A DNA stretch of 52,906 bases, from assembly GCF_030604785.1 (NCBI RefSeq), contig NZ_JAUVVF010000024.1, positions 1 to 52,906 of the forward strand. The letters run 5' to 3'. Below, in pieces: positions 44,888 through 52,906 of this stretch. Numbering within the stretch: position 1 is the first letter of the stretch; each line of letters begins with the position of its first letter. Under the pieces are notes generated by a model that was given only the letters and a program-made list of their open reading frames with translations, was not told the DNA's origin and searched no databases. The position numbers and the translations under genes are program-made. The stretch comes from Paracoccus sp. (in: a-proteobacteria) (GTDB lineage: Bacteria > Pseudomonadota > Alphaproteobacteria > Rhodobacterales > Rhodobacteraceae).

Positions 44888-45544
44888 TCAGGCCGGATCC
44901 TTGGCATAGCGCAGATAGGGCAGCTTGATGTCGAGGGGGCCGAACTTCTCCTCGGCGGCCTTGTCGTCCAGCGCCAGCGCCACGATCACGTCCTGACCCG
45001 GCACCCAGTTCGCGGGCGTCGCCAGCGGCACGCCGTCGGTCTTGCGGACCGCATCCAGCGCACGCAGGATCTCGGCGAAGTTGCGGCCGACCGACATGGG
45101 ATAGGTCATCGTCAGGCGGACCTTCTTGTCGGGGCCGATGATGAAGACCGTACGGACGGTCGCGGAATGCGCGGGCGTGCGGCCTTCGGTCGGCAGGTAG
45201 TAATCGGCGGGCAGCATGTCATAGGCCTTGGCCACGGCCAGATCGCTGTCGTCGATGATCGCGAAATTCGCCGGCACACCCGCCACCTTGGCGATGTCGG
45301 CCTTCCATTTGCGGTGATCGTCCACGCTGTCCACCGAGACGCCCAGAACCTTGGTGTTGCGGGCCTCGAATTCGGGGGCCAGCTGCGCGACGGCGCCGAA
45401 TTCCGTCGTGCAGACCGGGGTGAAGTCGCGCGGATGACTGAACACGATGGCGTAGCTGTCGCCGATCCAGTCATGGAAGCGGATCGTGCCTTCGGTCGAT
45501 TCGGCCGTGAAGTCGGGGGCGATGTCGTTGATGCGCAGGGACAT
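44888..45544 (-). CDS. 1-Cys peroxiredoxin (Prx6 family)
   Basis: This thiol peroxidase reduces H2O2, organic peroxides or peroxynitrite in the cytoplasm. The 218 residues carry SHPRDFTPVCTTEFGAV with the peroxidatic Cys45; there is no other Cys, so it is a true 1-Cys type needing an external thiol. The Prx6-type C-terminal arm is present (PANWVPGQDVIVALALDD, LDIKLPYLRYAKDP). The ATG at 45544 is the family start; the open frame upstream is not conserved. It is divergent from an aldehyde dehydrogenase gene, and a 20-base inverted repeat GGGCTG-N8-CAGCCC (45571-45590) stands in the gap. Confidence 0.94.
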   Translation of the reverse strand: MSLRINDIAPDFTAESTEGTIRFHDWIGDSYAIVFSHPRDFTPVCTTEFGAVAQLAPEFEARNTKVLGVSVDSVDDHRKWKADIAKVAGVPANFAIIDDSDLAVAKAYDMLPADYYLPTEGRTPAHSATVRTVFIIGPDKKVRLTMTYPMSVGRNFAEILRALDAVRKTDGVPLATPANWVPGQDVIVALALDDKAAEEKFGPLDIKLPYLRYAKDPA

Positions 45545-45718
45545 GGCCTGTCCTTTCGGTTGGTTGGCTCGGGCTGAACATAAGCAGCCCGCGCGGGAAT
45601 GCCAGAGCATCGGGGGCGGGCATTCTGACCGGATGGCGGGCGGGGTGCCGCCGGAACCGGCCTTGCGGCGGGCGGCTTGCGGTGACAGGCTTTGCACGAA
45701 ACGCAGATGGAGGAACAG

Positions 45719-47170
45719 ATGGCCGACATGCTGGACAAGCGCAGCTTCTATATCGACGGCGCCTGGGTGGCGCCCGCCGCGCCGCGCGATCTCGAGGTGA
45801 TCGACCCCTCGACCGAAGAGCCGGTCGCGGTGATCTCGCTTGGCGGACAGGCCGATACGGACCGCGCCGTGGCCGCGGCCAAGCGCGCCTTTCCCGCCTG
45901 GGCCGCGACGCCGCCCGCCGAGCGGCTGGCCCTGGTCGAGAAGATCCTGGAGATCTACAAGCGCCGCGCCCCCGACATGGCCCGTGCGATCACGCTGGAG
46001 ATGGGCGCACCGGCCGACATGTCCCTTGGCGACCAGGTCGATTCGGGCAGCTACCACATCCGCAACTTCATCACCGCCTTTCGCGATTTCCGCTTCGTGC
46101 GCCCGCTTGGCGATCACGCCCCGACCAGCATGGTCGCGTGGGAGCCCGTGGGCGTGGTCGGCCTGATCACCCCTTGGAACTGGCCGATGAACCAGGTGAC
46201 GCTGAAGGTCATCCCGGCATTGCTGGCGGGCAATGCCTCAGTGCTGAAGCCGTCCGAGATCGCGCCGCTGTCCTCGATGGTCTTTGCCGAGATCCTTGAC
46301 GAGGCCAGGGTGCCGGCGGGCGTTTTCAACCTGGTGAATGGGGACGGGGCCGGCGTCGGTAGTCAGCTTTCCGTCCATCCCGATGTAGAGATGATCAGCT
46401 TCACCGGCTCGACCCGGGCAGGGATCGCGATCAGCAAGGCCGCGGCGGACAGCCTGAAGAAGGTCTGTCTGGAACTGGGCGGCAAGGGCGCGAATCTGGT
46501 CTTTGCCGATGCCGACGACAAGGCGGTGGTGCGCGGGGCGCGCCACTGCTTCTACAACAGCGGTCAGTCCTGCAACGCGCCGACCCGGATGCTGGTCGAG
46601 CGTTCGGCCTATGACCGGGCCGTCGAGATCGCCGCGCAGGTCGCCAACGAGACCGCCGTGGCCAGCGCCCACCAGCCGGGCCGCCATATCGGCCCCGTCG
46701 TCAGCAAGCAGCAATGGGAGAAGATCCAGGGCCTGATCCAGGCGGGGATCGACGAGGGCGCGCGTTTGGTCGCGGGCGGGACGGGCCTGCCCGAGGGCGT
46801 CAATCGCGGTTATTTCGTCCGGCCCACGGTCTTTGCCGACGTGACGAACGACATGACCATCGCCCAGCAGGAGATCTTTGGCCCGGTCCTGTCGATCATC
46901 CCCTTTGACAGCGAGGAAGAGGCCGTCCGGATCGCCAATGACACACCCTATGGCCTGACGAACTATGTCCAGTCGCAGGACGGCGCCCGCCGCAACCGTG
47001 TGGCGCGGCAGTTGCGGTCTGGCATGGTCGAGATGAACGGCGTCTCGCGCGGGGCGGGTTCGGCCTTTGGAGGAGTCAAGATGTCGGGCCGTGCGCGCGA
47101 GGGCGGCGTGATGGGGCTTGAGGAGTTCATGGACAGCAAGGCGATCAGCGGCTGGGACACGGACGCCTGA
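45719..47170 (+). CDS. NAD(P)-dependent aldehyde dehydrogenase
   Basis: This 483-residue ALDH-superfamily enzyme oxidises an aldehyde to a carboxylate. The landmarks are TPWNWPMNQ, KPSEIAPL, FTGSTRAGIAI, LELGGKGANLV with the general-base Glu252, GQSCNAPTRM with the catalytic Cys285, and EIFGPVLSI. The ATG at 45719 has GGAGG at ideal spacing; ATG 45707 and TTG 45692 are weaker. The pattern is close to broad-specificity ALDHs near 3-hydroxypropanal or benzaldehyde types, but the substrate cannot be fixed. The stop is followed by a perfect hairpin. Confidence 0.94.
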   Translation: MADMLDKRSFYIDGAWVAPAAPRDLEVIDPSTEEPVAVISLGGQADTDRAVAAAKRAFPAWAATPPAERLALVEKILEIYKRRAPDMARAITLEMGAPADMSLGDQVDSGSYHIRNFITAFRDFRFVRPLGDHAPTSMVAWEPVGVVGLITPWNWPMNQVTLKVIPALLAGNASVLKPSEIAPLSSMVFAEILDEARVPAGVFNLVNGDGAGVGSQLSVHPDVEMISFTGSTRAGIAISKAAADSLKKVCLELGGKGANLVFADADDKAVVRGARHCFYNSGQSCNAPTRMLVERSAYDRAVEIAAQVANETAVASAHQPGRHIGPVVSKQQWEKIQGLIQAGIDEGARLVAGGTGLPEGVNRGYFVRPTVFADVTNDMTIAQQEIFGPVLSIIPFDSEEEAVRIANDTPYGLTNYVQSQDGARRNRVARQLRSGMVEMNGVSRGAGSAFGGVKMSGRAREGGVMGLEEFMDSKAISGWDTDA

Positions 47171-47172
47171 TT

Positions 47173-47192
47173 GCCTGCCCTGACGGGCAGGC
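47173..47192 (+). terminator. terminator hairpin after aldehyde dehydrogenase
   Basis: GCCTGCCC-TGAC-GGGCAGGC forms a perfect eight-base-pair stem with a four-base loop, two bases after the stop codon. No U-tract. Confidence 0.65.
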
Positions 47193-47196
47193 GAAG

Positions 47197-47256
47197 CCGG
47201 GGGGACTTCACGTCCCCCCGGACCCCCCTGTGGGATATTTCAACCAAGGCAAAGGG
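47197..47256. repeat. composite intergenic repeat, copy 2
   Basis: A perfect ten-base-pair hairpin CCGGGGGGAC-TTCAC-GTCCCCCCGG (47197-47221) is followed by GACCCCCCTGT and a tail GGGATATTT, CAA, CCAAGGCAAAGGG (47232-47256). The tail matches the one at 12212-12236 in 22 or 23 of 25 positions. With the next hairpin it fills most of the 229-base gap between convergent genes; no gene was seen in this gap. Confidence 0.8.
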
Positions 47257-47302
47257 GCTTGCGTGTGCTCTGCCCGAGGGGGCGAGGCGGGGCATGGCCC
47301 CC

Positions 47303-47339
47303 GCGAAAGATGGTCCCCTAAATGGGGACCGGCTTTCGC
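47303..47339. repeat. GCGAAAG/CTTTCGC hairpin, copy 2
   Basis: The outer stem is GCGAAAG / CTTTCGC (7 bp), then two non-Watson-Crick positions, then the inner stem GGTCCCC / GGGGACC (7 bp) around loop TAAAT. The outer arms are identical to those of the hairpin at 16350-16384. It sits between convergent genes and could terminate both transcripts. Confidence 0.75.
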
Positions 47340-47399
47340 TGCCACCGCCCGGCAGGGCAATTCCGCAGGCTGTTCGTCCGGGGCTGTGGTGGCGGAGGC

Positions 47400-48101
47400 T
47401 CAGCCGATTTCCGCCAGGAAGATGTAGCCCGCGCCGTAGATCGTCTTGATCAGGCGGGGGTTCTTCGGGTCTTCGCCCAGTTTCGTCCTGAGCCGTGAGA
47501 TGCGGACATCCATCGCGCGGTCGAAGCTGTCGCCCGCTGCCCCGCCGAGCGCCTCGAGCATCTGGGCGCGGGTGATCAGGCGCCGGGGATTGTCCGTGAA
47601 GAGCCGCAGCACCTCGGCCTCGGCATGGCTGAGGGGTGTTTCTGTGCCGTCCGGCGCCGTCAGCATGTAACGGTCGAAATCCGCCTGCCAGCCCGCGAAG
47701 CGCAGGTTCTGGGCGCGGGCCGTCTGGCCCTGGGCCGGGCGGCGCAGGCGGGCGCGGATGCGCGCCACGACCTCGGCGGGCTCGAAGGGCTTGATGATGT
47801 AGTCGTCCGCGCCCAGTTCGAGGCCCGTCACCCGGTCCTGCACCTGCGCGCGCCCCGAGATGATGATGATGGCCGCCCCCGTGTCGCTGGCCAGGCGGTG
47901 GACCAGTGCCAGCCCGTCGCGGTCCGGCAGGCCCAGGTCGATCAGGCAGGCATCGGGGGTGATGCGGCGCAGCGCGGCCTCGAATTCGGTGGCGCGGGCG
48001 AAGGATTGGGTGCGGAAGCCTGCATCTTCCAGCGCGGCCGACAGCAGGCGGCGGATTTCCGGCTCGTCGTCGAGGATCGCGATCAGGGGCGTGTCGGTCA
48101 T
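47400..48101 (-). CDS. OmpR-family response regulator
   Basis: This 233-residue regulator has a receiver domain with acidic ILDDEPEIRRLL, phospho-acceptor Asp55 in CLIDLGLPDRDG, IIISGRA and the Lys in DYIIKPFEP. A C-terminal winged helix contains DNPRRLITRAQMLEAL, MDVRISRLRTKLGEDPKNPRLIKTIYGAGYIF. The ATG at 48101 overlaps the stop of the hybrid kinase (ATGA), so the two form a two-component pair. Target genes are unknown; the divergent acyl-CoA ligase operon and the neighbouring ALDH are candidates. Confidence 0.94.
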   Translation of the reverse strand: MTDTPLIAILDDEPEIRRLLSAALEDAGFRTQSFARATEFEAALRRITPDACLIDLGLPDRDGLALVHRLASDTGAAIIIISGRAQVQDRVTGLELGADDYIIKPFEPAEVVARIRARLRRPAQGQTARAQNLRFAGWQADFDRYMLTAPDGTETPLSHAEAEVLRLFTDNPRRLITRAQMLEALGGAAGDSFDRAMDVRISRLRTKLGEDPKNPRLIKTIYGAGYIFLAEIG

Positions 48102-49999
48102 GGCAGGGCCTTTGTTGCGGCGGCCAGCGCGGCGGCGAGGCGGGCGGGCGGGAAGGGTTTCGTCAGCACCGGCCCGTCGGCCCTGTCGCGAAGGGCGTCG
48201 CCCGCCGGCAGCGAGGTCATCAGCACCAGCGGCAGGCCGCGTCCGGCCAGGTCATGGCCCAACCCGTCGCCCAGCTGGATGTCGGACAGGATCAGCGTCA
48301 GGCCCGGCAGGTCAGACAGCGCGCGCGCCTCGGCCAGCGAGGCAGCCTCGATCACCGAATGGCCCAGACCAGTCAGCTGGTCGCGCACCTCGGCGCGGAT
48401 CGCGTCGTCATCCTCGGCCAGAAGCACCATCTGCGGCGCGACCGGTCGCCAGGGCAGGCGCAGCGTCACCCGCGCGCCGCCGCCGGGGTCGTTGTCCAGC
48501 CGCAGCGTGCCGCCCGCCAACTTGGTCTGGTCATAGACCATCGACAGGCCCAGCCCCGACCCGCGCCCCTTCTTGGTGCTGTAGAAGGGTTCGGTCGCGC
48601 GCTTTAGCGCCTCGGGCGTGAAGCCGGGCCCGGAATCGGCGACGGTCAGTTCCAGCCATTCGCCGTTCCGGCGGGCCGACAGGGTGATCCGCCCTGGCCC
48701 GGTCATGGCGGCATTGGCGTTCAGGATCAGGTTCAGCAGCGAATCCTGCAGGGCTCCGGGGTCCAGAAGCACCTGGCCCTCGGGCAGGTCCAGATCCAGA
48801 TGAAGCTCCTTGCCCTCGGTCAGGCTGGGCCTGGCCAGCCGGGCCAGTTGCGGCAGCAGCCGCGACAGAAGCGCGGGTTCGGGCGTCAGGTCGCGCGGCG
48901 CGCTGATCCGCGACAGGCCCTCCAGCAGGGCGACGCCGCGGCGGGCCGCGGCCAGCGTCGCCTCGACATCCTCGGCCGCGTCTGCGGGCAGGTCGCGGGC
49001 GGCCAGACGCGATTGCAGCCCAAGGATGATGGTCAGCAGGTTCCCGAAATCATGCGCCATCCCGGAGGTCAGCTGCGCGGCCAGGCTGCGGCGGCTGGCA
49101 TGGGCCAGCGCCTCGCGGGCCTGCACCTCGGCCGAGACATCGGTGGACAGGATATAGACGCCCTGGCCCTCGCGGTCGGGCGTCAGGGCGATGCGGATGC
49201 GCCGCCCGGATATGGGATGCGTGATCTCGAAGACCTGCGCCTCGCCTGCCAGCGCCCGGCGCATATGGGGTTCCAGCGTCGCGAAGGTTTCCGCGCCATG
49301 GGCCTGTTCCACCGTCTTGCCGACGATGTCGCTGGCCGCCCCCGGAAAGACCGAGGCCAGCCTGCGGTTCGAGAAGGTATAGCGGAACTGCGCGTCCATA
49401 TGGGCGATATGGGCGGGGACCATCTCGGTCACCTGCCGCGTTCGGGCCTCGGTCCGGGTCAGGATGCGTTGCGCCTCGGACAGGGCGGCATTGGTGGCGG
49501 CCAGCTTTCGGTTCGCCGCCGCCAGCCGTTCGGCATGGTGCAGCACTTGGTCGGACAGCGCATCCGAGCGCGCCCGCAGCAGCGCCTCTTGCTGCTTGAT
49601 GTCCGTGATGTCGGTATAGACCGTGACCCAGCCGCCCTGCGAGAGGGGCGCGCCCTCGACCGCGACCCACCGGCCATCGGCGCGTTCGCGTTCGAAATAA
49701 TGCGGCCGGAAGGCGCGGGCCTGTTCGACGCGGAAGGCCACCGCCGAATCGGGGTCGGGCTGGGGGCCGTATTCGCCGCGCAGGACCAGAAAGCGGATCG
49801 TGTCCTCGAAGCGCGTGCCGGGCAGGGTCAGCGCGTCGGGCAGATCGAACATCGCCTGATACTGGCGGTTCGCCACCCGCAGCCGCAGATCGGCGTCAAA
49901 GATCGACAGGGCCTGACCGATCAGGTTCAGCCCCGACCGGATCAGCTCGGCCTCGATTTCCGCCTGTGTCAGCGCCGTGTCGATCACCGGCTGGTGCAT
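48098..49999 (-). CDS. hybrid sensor histidine kinase with C-terminal receiver
   Basis: The 633-residue protein has no membrane segment, so it is a cytoplasmic sensor. Domains are a PAS-7-like domain (about 20-135, GQALSIFDADLRLRVANRQYQ), a short coiled coil (about 137-190), a second PAS (about 190-295), a HisKA-like region with His316 (SGMAHDFGNLLTIILG), an HATPase domain (N-box LLNLILNANAA near 427, DSGPGF, GRGSGLGLSM), and a receiver (about 525-630) with Asp573 in LILSDIQLGDG and Lys614. The ATG at 49999 fits. It is coupled to the response regulator downstream, so the receiver may tune or divert the phosphate. Signal unknown; PAS with no Cys or His cofactor motif seen. Confidence 0.93.
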   Translation of the reverse strand: MHQPVIDTALTQAEIEAELIRSGLNLIGQALSIFDADLRLRVANRQYQAMFDLPDALTLPGTRFEDTIRFLVLRGEYGPQPDPDSAVAFRVEQARAFRPHYFERERADGRWVAVEGAPLSQGGWVTVYTDITDIKQQEALLRARSDALSDQVLHHAERLAAANRKLAATNAALSEAQRILTRTEARTRQVTEMVPAHIAHMDAQFRYTFSNRRLASVFPGAASDIVGKTVEQAHGAETFATLEPHMRRALAGEAQVFEITHPISGRRIRIALTPDREGQGVYILSTDVSAEVQAREALAHASRRSLAAQLTSGMAHDFGNLLTIILGLQSRLAARDLPADAAEDVEATLAAARRGVALLEGLSRISAPRDLTPEPALLSRLLPQLARLARPSLTEGKELHLDLDLPEGQVLLDPGALQDSLLNLILNANAAMTGPGRITLSARRNGEWLELTVADSGPGFTPEALKRATEPFYSTKKGRGSGLGLSMVYDQTKLAGGTLRLDNDPGGGARVTLRLPWRPVAPQMVLLAEDDDAIRAEVRDQLTGLGHSVIEAASLAEARALSDLPGLTLILSDIQLGDGLGHDLAGRGLPLVLMTSLPAGDALRDRADGPVLTKPFPPARLAAALAAATKALP

Positions 50000-50184
50000 G
50001 GCCCCGTCCCCCCTGGCTGCCCCCCTTGTCGGGGATAGCACCCTGCGTCACGCGCCGAAAGCGCCGTAACATTTCGTTGGAATCCGGCAAAACTGCGGCA
50101 AGGATTGCGGACAAGACTGGGCCCGTTCGCACAAGGGCGGGGAGGCCCGGCGGACAGGCGCGATCCGCGCATGAGGGAGGAAAC

Positions 50185-52161
50185 ATGGCAGAGCGGCTGA
50201 CGCCTTCGGGCGAATTGCGATCTGTGCCCGCGCTTCTGGCGCGGAATGTGGCCCGTTTCGGCAACCGGCCCGCCTATCGCGAAAAGGAATTCGGGATCTG
50301 GCAAAGCTGGACCTGGGCCGAGGCCGCAGACGAGATCCGGGCGTTGGCCCTTGGGCTTCTGGCGCTTGGCCTGAAGCCGGGCGATCACATGGCGATCATC
50401 GGCCGCAACCGCCCGGCGCATTACTGGGGCATGATCGCGGCGCAGATGTGCGGCGCGGTGCCGGTGCCGCTGTATCAGGACGCGGTCGCCGAAGAGATGG
50501 CCTATGTGCTGGGCCATTGCGGCGCGCGCTTCGTGCTCTGCGGTGATCAGGAGCAGGTCGACAAGGTGCTGGAGGTCGGCCAGACCGTCCAGGGGATCGA
50601 GCAGATCGTCTATACCGACAAGCGCGGCATGCGGAAATACGACCATTCCAGCATGAACGCGCTGGCCGATGTGCAGGCCGAGGGCCGCGCCGCCGCGCAG
50701 CGTCTGGGGCCGGAACTGGACCGGCGCATCGCCGCGCTGGACTACGATTCGACCTGCGTGATGCTGTATACCTCGGGCACGACCGGCAAGCCCAAGGGCG
50801 TGGTCCTGTCCAACCGCAACATCATCGAGACCGCGAAGAACAGCGCCGAGTTCGACGGCCTGGACCAGCGCGAGGAGATCGTGGCCTATCTGCCTATGGC
50901 CTGGGTCGGCGATTTCATCTTTTCGATGGGTCAGGCGATGTGGTGCGGCTTCACCGTGAACTGCCCCGAGGGCGCGCATACGATGATGACCGACCTGCGC
51001 GAGATCGGGCCGACCTACTTCTTTGCCCCGCCCCGCGTCTTCGAGGGCCAGCTGACCAGCGTGATGATCCGGATGGAGGATGCCGGCCGCGTCAAGCGGG
51101 CGCTGTTTCGCCATTTCATGGGCGTCGCGCGCCGCGTCGGCCCCGCGCTTCTGGATGGACGCCCGGTCAGCGCGATGGACCGGCTGTCCTATGCGCTTGG
51201 CAAGCTTTTGGTGGTCGGGCCGCTGAAGAACACGCTTGGCTACAGCCGCATCCGCGTGGGCTACACGGCGGGCGAGGCGATCGGCCCCGAGATCTTCGAT
51301 TTCTACCGGGCGCTCGGGATCAACCTCAAGCAGCTTTACGGCCAGACCGAGGCGTCGGTCTTCATCACCCAGCAGCCTGACGGGCAGGTGCGCTCGGACA
51401 CGGTCGGCGTGCCCTCTCCGGGCGTCGAGGTCCGCATCGCCGAGACGGGCGAGGTGTTCTATCGCAGCCCCGGCACCTTTGTCGCCTATTTCAAGAACCC
51501 CGAAAGCACCGCCTCGACCAAGGATCCCGAGGGTTGGGTCGCCACCGGCGATGCGGGCTTCTTCGACAAGGACAGCGGCCATCTGCGGATCATCGACCGC
51601 GCCAAGGATGTGGGCCGCATGGCCGACGGGTCGATGTTCGCGCCCAAATATGTCGAGAACAAGCTGAAGTTCTATCCTAACATCCTCGAGGCCGTGGTGA
51701 TCGGCAACGGGCGCGACTTCTGCACCGCGATGATCAACATCGACCTGACCGCCGTGGGCAACTGGGCCGAACGCAACAACATCGCCTATGGCAGCTATCA
51801 GGAACTGGCCGCGCATCCGCAGGTCTATCAGACCATCCGCGAACACGTGGCCGAGGTGAACCGCTCGGTCGCTGCAGACCCGATGCTGTCGGGCTGCCAG
51901 ATCCACCGCTTCCTGGTGCTGCACAAGGAACTGGACCCCGATGACGGTGAGATGACGCGCACGCGCAAGGTGCGCCGCGCCGTCATCAGCGAGAAATTCG
52001 CCGACCTCGTGGGCGCGCTCTATGACGGATCGACCAGCATCTATACCGAGACCGAAGTGACCTACGAGGATGGCCGCAAGGGCAGCATCAAGGCCACCTT
52101 GCGCATCGAGGATGCCCCGGTCTTCGGCGACAAGCGCCAGCAGAAGGTGGCCGCCCAATGA
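50185..52161 (+). CDS. AMP-forming acyl-CoA synthetase (long-chain/aromatic type)
   Basis: The enzyme activates a carboxylic acid to its CoA thioester via an acyl-adenylate. The 658-residue protein has the A3 motif LYTSGTTGKPKGVV, A5-type LKQLYGQTEAS, VATGDAGFF and DRAKDVGRMADGSMFAPKYVENKLK. The length and start (LRSVPALLARNVARFGNRPAYREKEFGIWQSWTW) match the long ligases that precede branched-chain-amino-acid-type ABC importers in Alphaproteobacteria. GGGAGG precedes the ATG at 50185. It overlaps the ABC ATPase gene (ATGA). An import-and-activate role for an aromatic or branched acid is inferred; the substrate is not visible. Confidence 0.92.
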   Translation: MAERLTPSGELRSVPALLARNVARFGNRPAYREKEFGIWQSWTWAEAADEIRALALGLLALGLKPGDHMAIIGRNRPAHYWGMIAAQMCGAVPVPLYQDAVAEEMAYVLGHCGARFVLCGDQEQVDKVLEVGQTVQGIEQIVYTDKRGMRKYDHSSMNALADVQAEGRAAAQRLGPELDRRIAALDYDSTCVMLYTSGTTGKPKGVVLSNRNIIETAKNSAEFDGLDQREEIVAYLPMAWVGDFIFSMGQAMWCGFTVNCPEGAHTMMTDLREIGPTYFFAPPRVFEGQLTSVMIRMEDAGRVKRALFRHFMGVARRVGPALLDGRPVSAMDRLSYALGKLLVVGPLKNTLGYSRIRVGYTAGEAIGPEIFDFYRALGINLKQLYGQTEASVFITQQPDGQVRSDTVGVPSPGVEVRIAETGEVFYRSPGTFVAYFKNPESTASTKDPEGWVATGDAGFFDKDSGHLRIIDRAKDVGRMADGSMFAPKYVENKLKFYPNILEAVVIGNGRDFCTAMINIDLTAVGNWAERNNIAYGSYQELAAHPQVYQTIREHVAEVNRSVAADPMLSGCQIHRFLVLHKELDPDDGEMTRTRKVRRAVISEKFADLVGALYDGSTSIYTETEVTYEDGRKGSIKATLRIEDAPVFGDKRQQKVAAQ

Positions 52162-52906
52162 ACCAGATGAACACCGAAGGTTACGTCACCCCCGATGGCC
52201 GCCAGATCGGCGGCGTGCTGATGGAGCTGAAGAACATCACCCTGCGATTCGGCGGCGTGGTGGCGATCAAGGATATCAGCTTCGACATCCGCCAGGGCGA
52301 GATCCGCGCGATCATCGGGCCGAACGGGGCGGGCAAGTCCTCGATGCTGAACATCATCTCGGGCTTCTACACCCCGCAAGAGGGAGAGGTCTGGTTCAAG
52401 GGCTATCGCCGCGGGCCGATGAAACCCTATCAGGTCGCCCGGCTGGGCATCGCCCGCACCTTCCAGAACATCGCGCTGTTCGACGGGATGTCGGTTCTGG
52501 ACAACATCATGACCGGGCGGCTGAACCGCATGAAGGCGGGCTTTCTGGCCCAGGCCCTGTGGTGGGGCGGCGCCGAACGCGAAGAGAACGAGAACCGCGA
52601 GGCCGTCGAGAAGATCATCGACTTCCTCGAGATCCAGAACATCCGCAAGACGCCCGTCGGCCGGCTGCCCTATGGCCTGAAGAAGCGCGTGGAACTGGCC
52701 CGCGCGCTGGCCGCCGAGCCGCAGCTTCTGCTGCTGGACGAGCCGATGGCCGGCATGAATGTCGAGGAAAAGGAGGACATGTCCCGCTTCATCCTCGACG
52801 TGAACGACGAGTTCGGCACCACGATCTGCCTGATCGAACACGATATGGGCGTGGTCATGGACCTGTCCGACCGGGTCGTCGTGATGGATTACGGCAAGAA
52901 GATCGG
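52158..52906 (+). CDS. livG: LivG-type ABC transporter ATP-binding protein (partial at window end)
   Basis: The frame is open to the last base, so the 3' end is outside the window. About 249 codons are visible. An N-terminal extension of roughly 20 residues (MNQMNTEGYVTPDGRQ) precedes the ATPase domain: Walker A GPNGAGKSS, a Q-loop in ARTFQNIALF, a degenerate signature LPYGLKKRVELARAL typical of LivG, Walker B LLLLDEPMAGM and the switch His in LIEHDMGVV. The ATG overlaps the ligase stop. LivH/LivM permeases and a binding protein probably follow. A hydrophobic amino acid or aromatic acid substrate is likely. Confidence 0.92.
   Translation, partial: MNQMNTEGYVTPDGRQIGGVLMELKNITLRFGGVVAIKDISFDIRQGEIRAIIGPNGAGKSSMLNIISGFYTPQEGEVWFKGYRRGPMKPYQVARLGIARTFQNIALFDGMSVLDNIMTGRLNRMKAGFLAQALWWGGAEREENENREAVEKIIDFLEIQNIRKTPVGRLPYGLKKRVELARALAAEPQLLLLDEPMAGMNVEEKEDMSRFILDVNDEFGTTICLIEHDMGVVMDLSDRVVVMDYGKKI

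Overview
The window is a high-GC, densely coded bacterial chromosome segment. Gene content and protein style point to Alphaproteobacteria, most likely Rhodobacteraceae and possibly Paracoccus or a relative; the genus is an inference. Evidence includes the Rhodobacteraceae-type GC-rich intergenic hairpins, the paired ExbD proteins and the cyanide-insensitive-type cytochrome bd. No rRNA, tRNA, IS element, phage gene or CRISPR array was seen. No stretch over 300 bases lacks a gene; the largest gap (47171-47399) is filled with hairpin repeats.

Layout. 1-6.4 kb: glycogen metabolism, glgC (3' end only)-glgA-glgX-glgP on the + strand. 6.4-10.1 kb: a four-gene osmoprotectant ABC importer in E. coli yehZYXW order on the - strand. 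10.2-12.1 kb: a ygiC-ygiB pair. 12.2-24.8 kb: an iron block made of a DUF2218 gene, a siderophore ABC importer, a TonB-dependent receptor with exbB-exbD-exbD-tonB, and a divergent heme module hmuSTUV. The two divergent promoters of this block each carry a TGA-N9-TCA element of the kind bound by RirA/IscR-type iron regulators. 24.8-31.8 kb: mobA, an uncharacterised gene, a LacI-family regulator, a TspO-like membrane protein, a glutathione-peroxidase-like protein, an SDR, a photolyase and cobA.

31.9-35.5 kb: a 1208-residue RTX protein with 64 uninterrupted nonapeptides. 35.5-38.5 kb: queG, a glutathione S-transferase whose 3' end is invaded by a palindromic repeat, mtgA and a PRC-barrel protein. 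38.6-41.6 kb: a GbsR/MarR regulator with a tandem palindromic operator, co-directional with cydAB. 41.6-44.9 kb: a small RcnB-like secreted protein, an XdhC-family protein and two glycosyltransferases. 44.9-50 kb: 1-Cys peroxiredoxin, aldehyde dehydrogenase and a hybrid histidine kinase/response regulator pair. 50.2 kb to the end: an AMP-forming acyl-CoA ligase overlapping a LivG-type ABC ATPase that runs off the window.

Most operons are translationally coupled through ATGA or GTGA overlaps. Two convergent gene pairs share a CTAG tetranucleotide that supplies both stop codons. The most interesting signals are the iron boxes, the tandem cyd operator, the RTX super-repeat, the Asp/Asn ExbD pair, and the dispersed hairpin repeats, one copy of which appears to have fused the reading end of a GST gene into queG.
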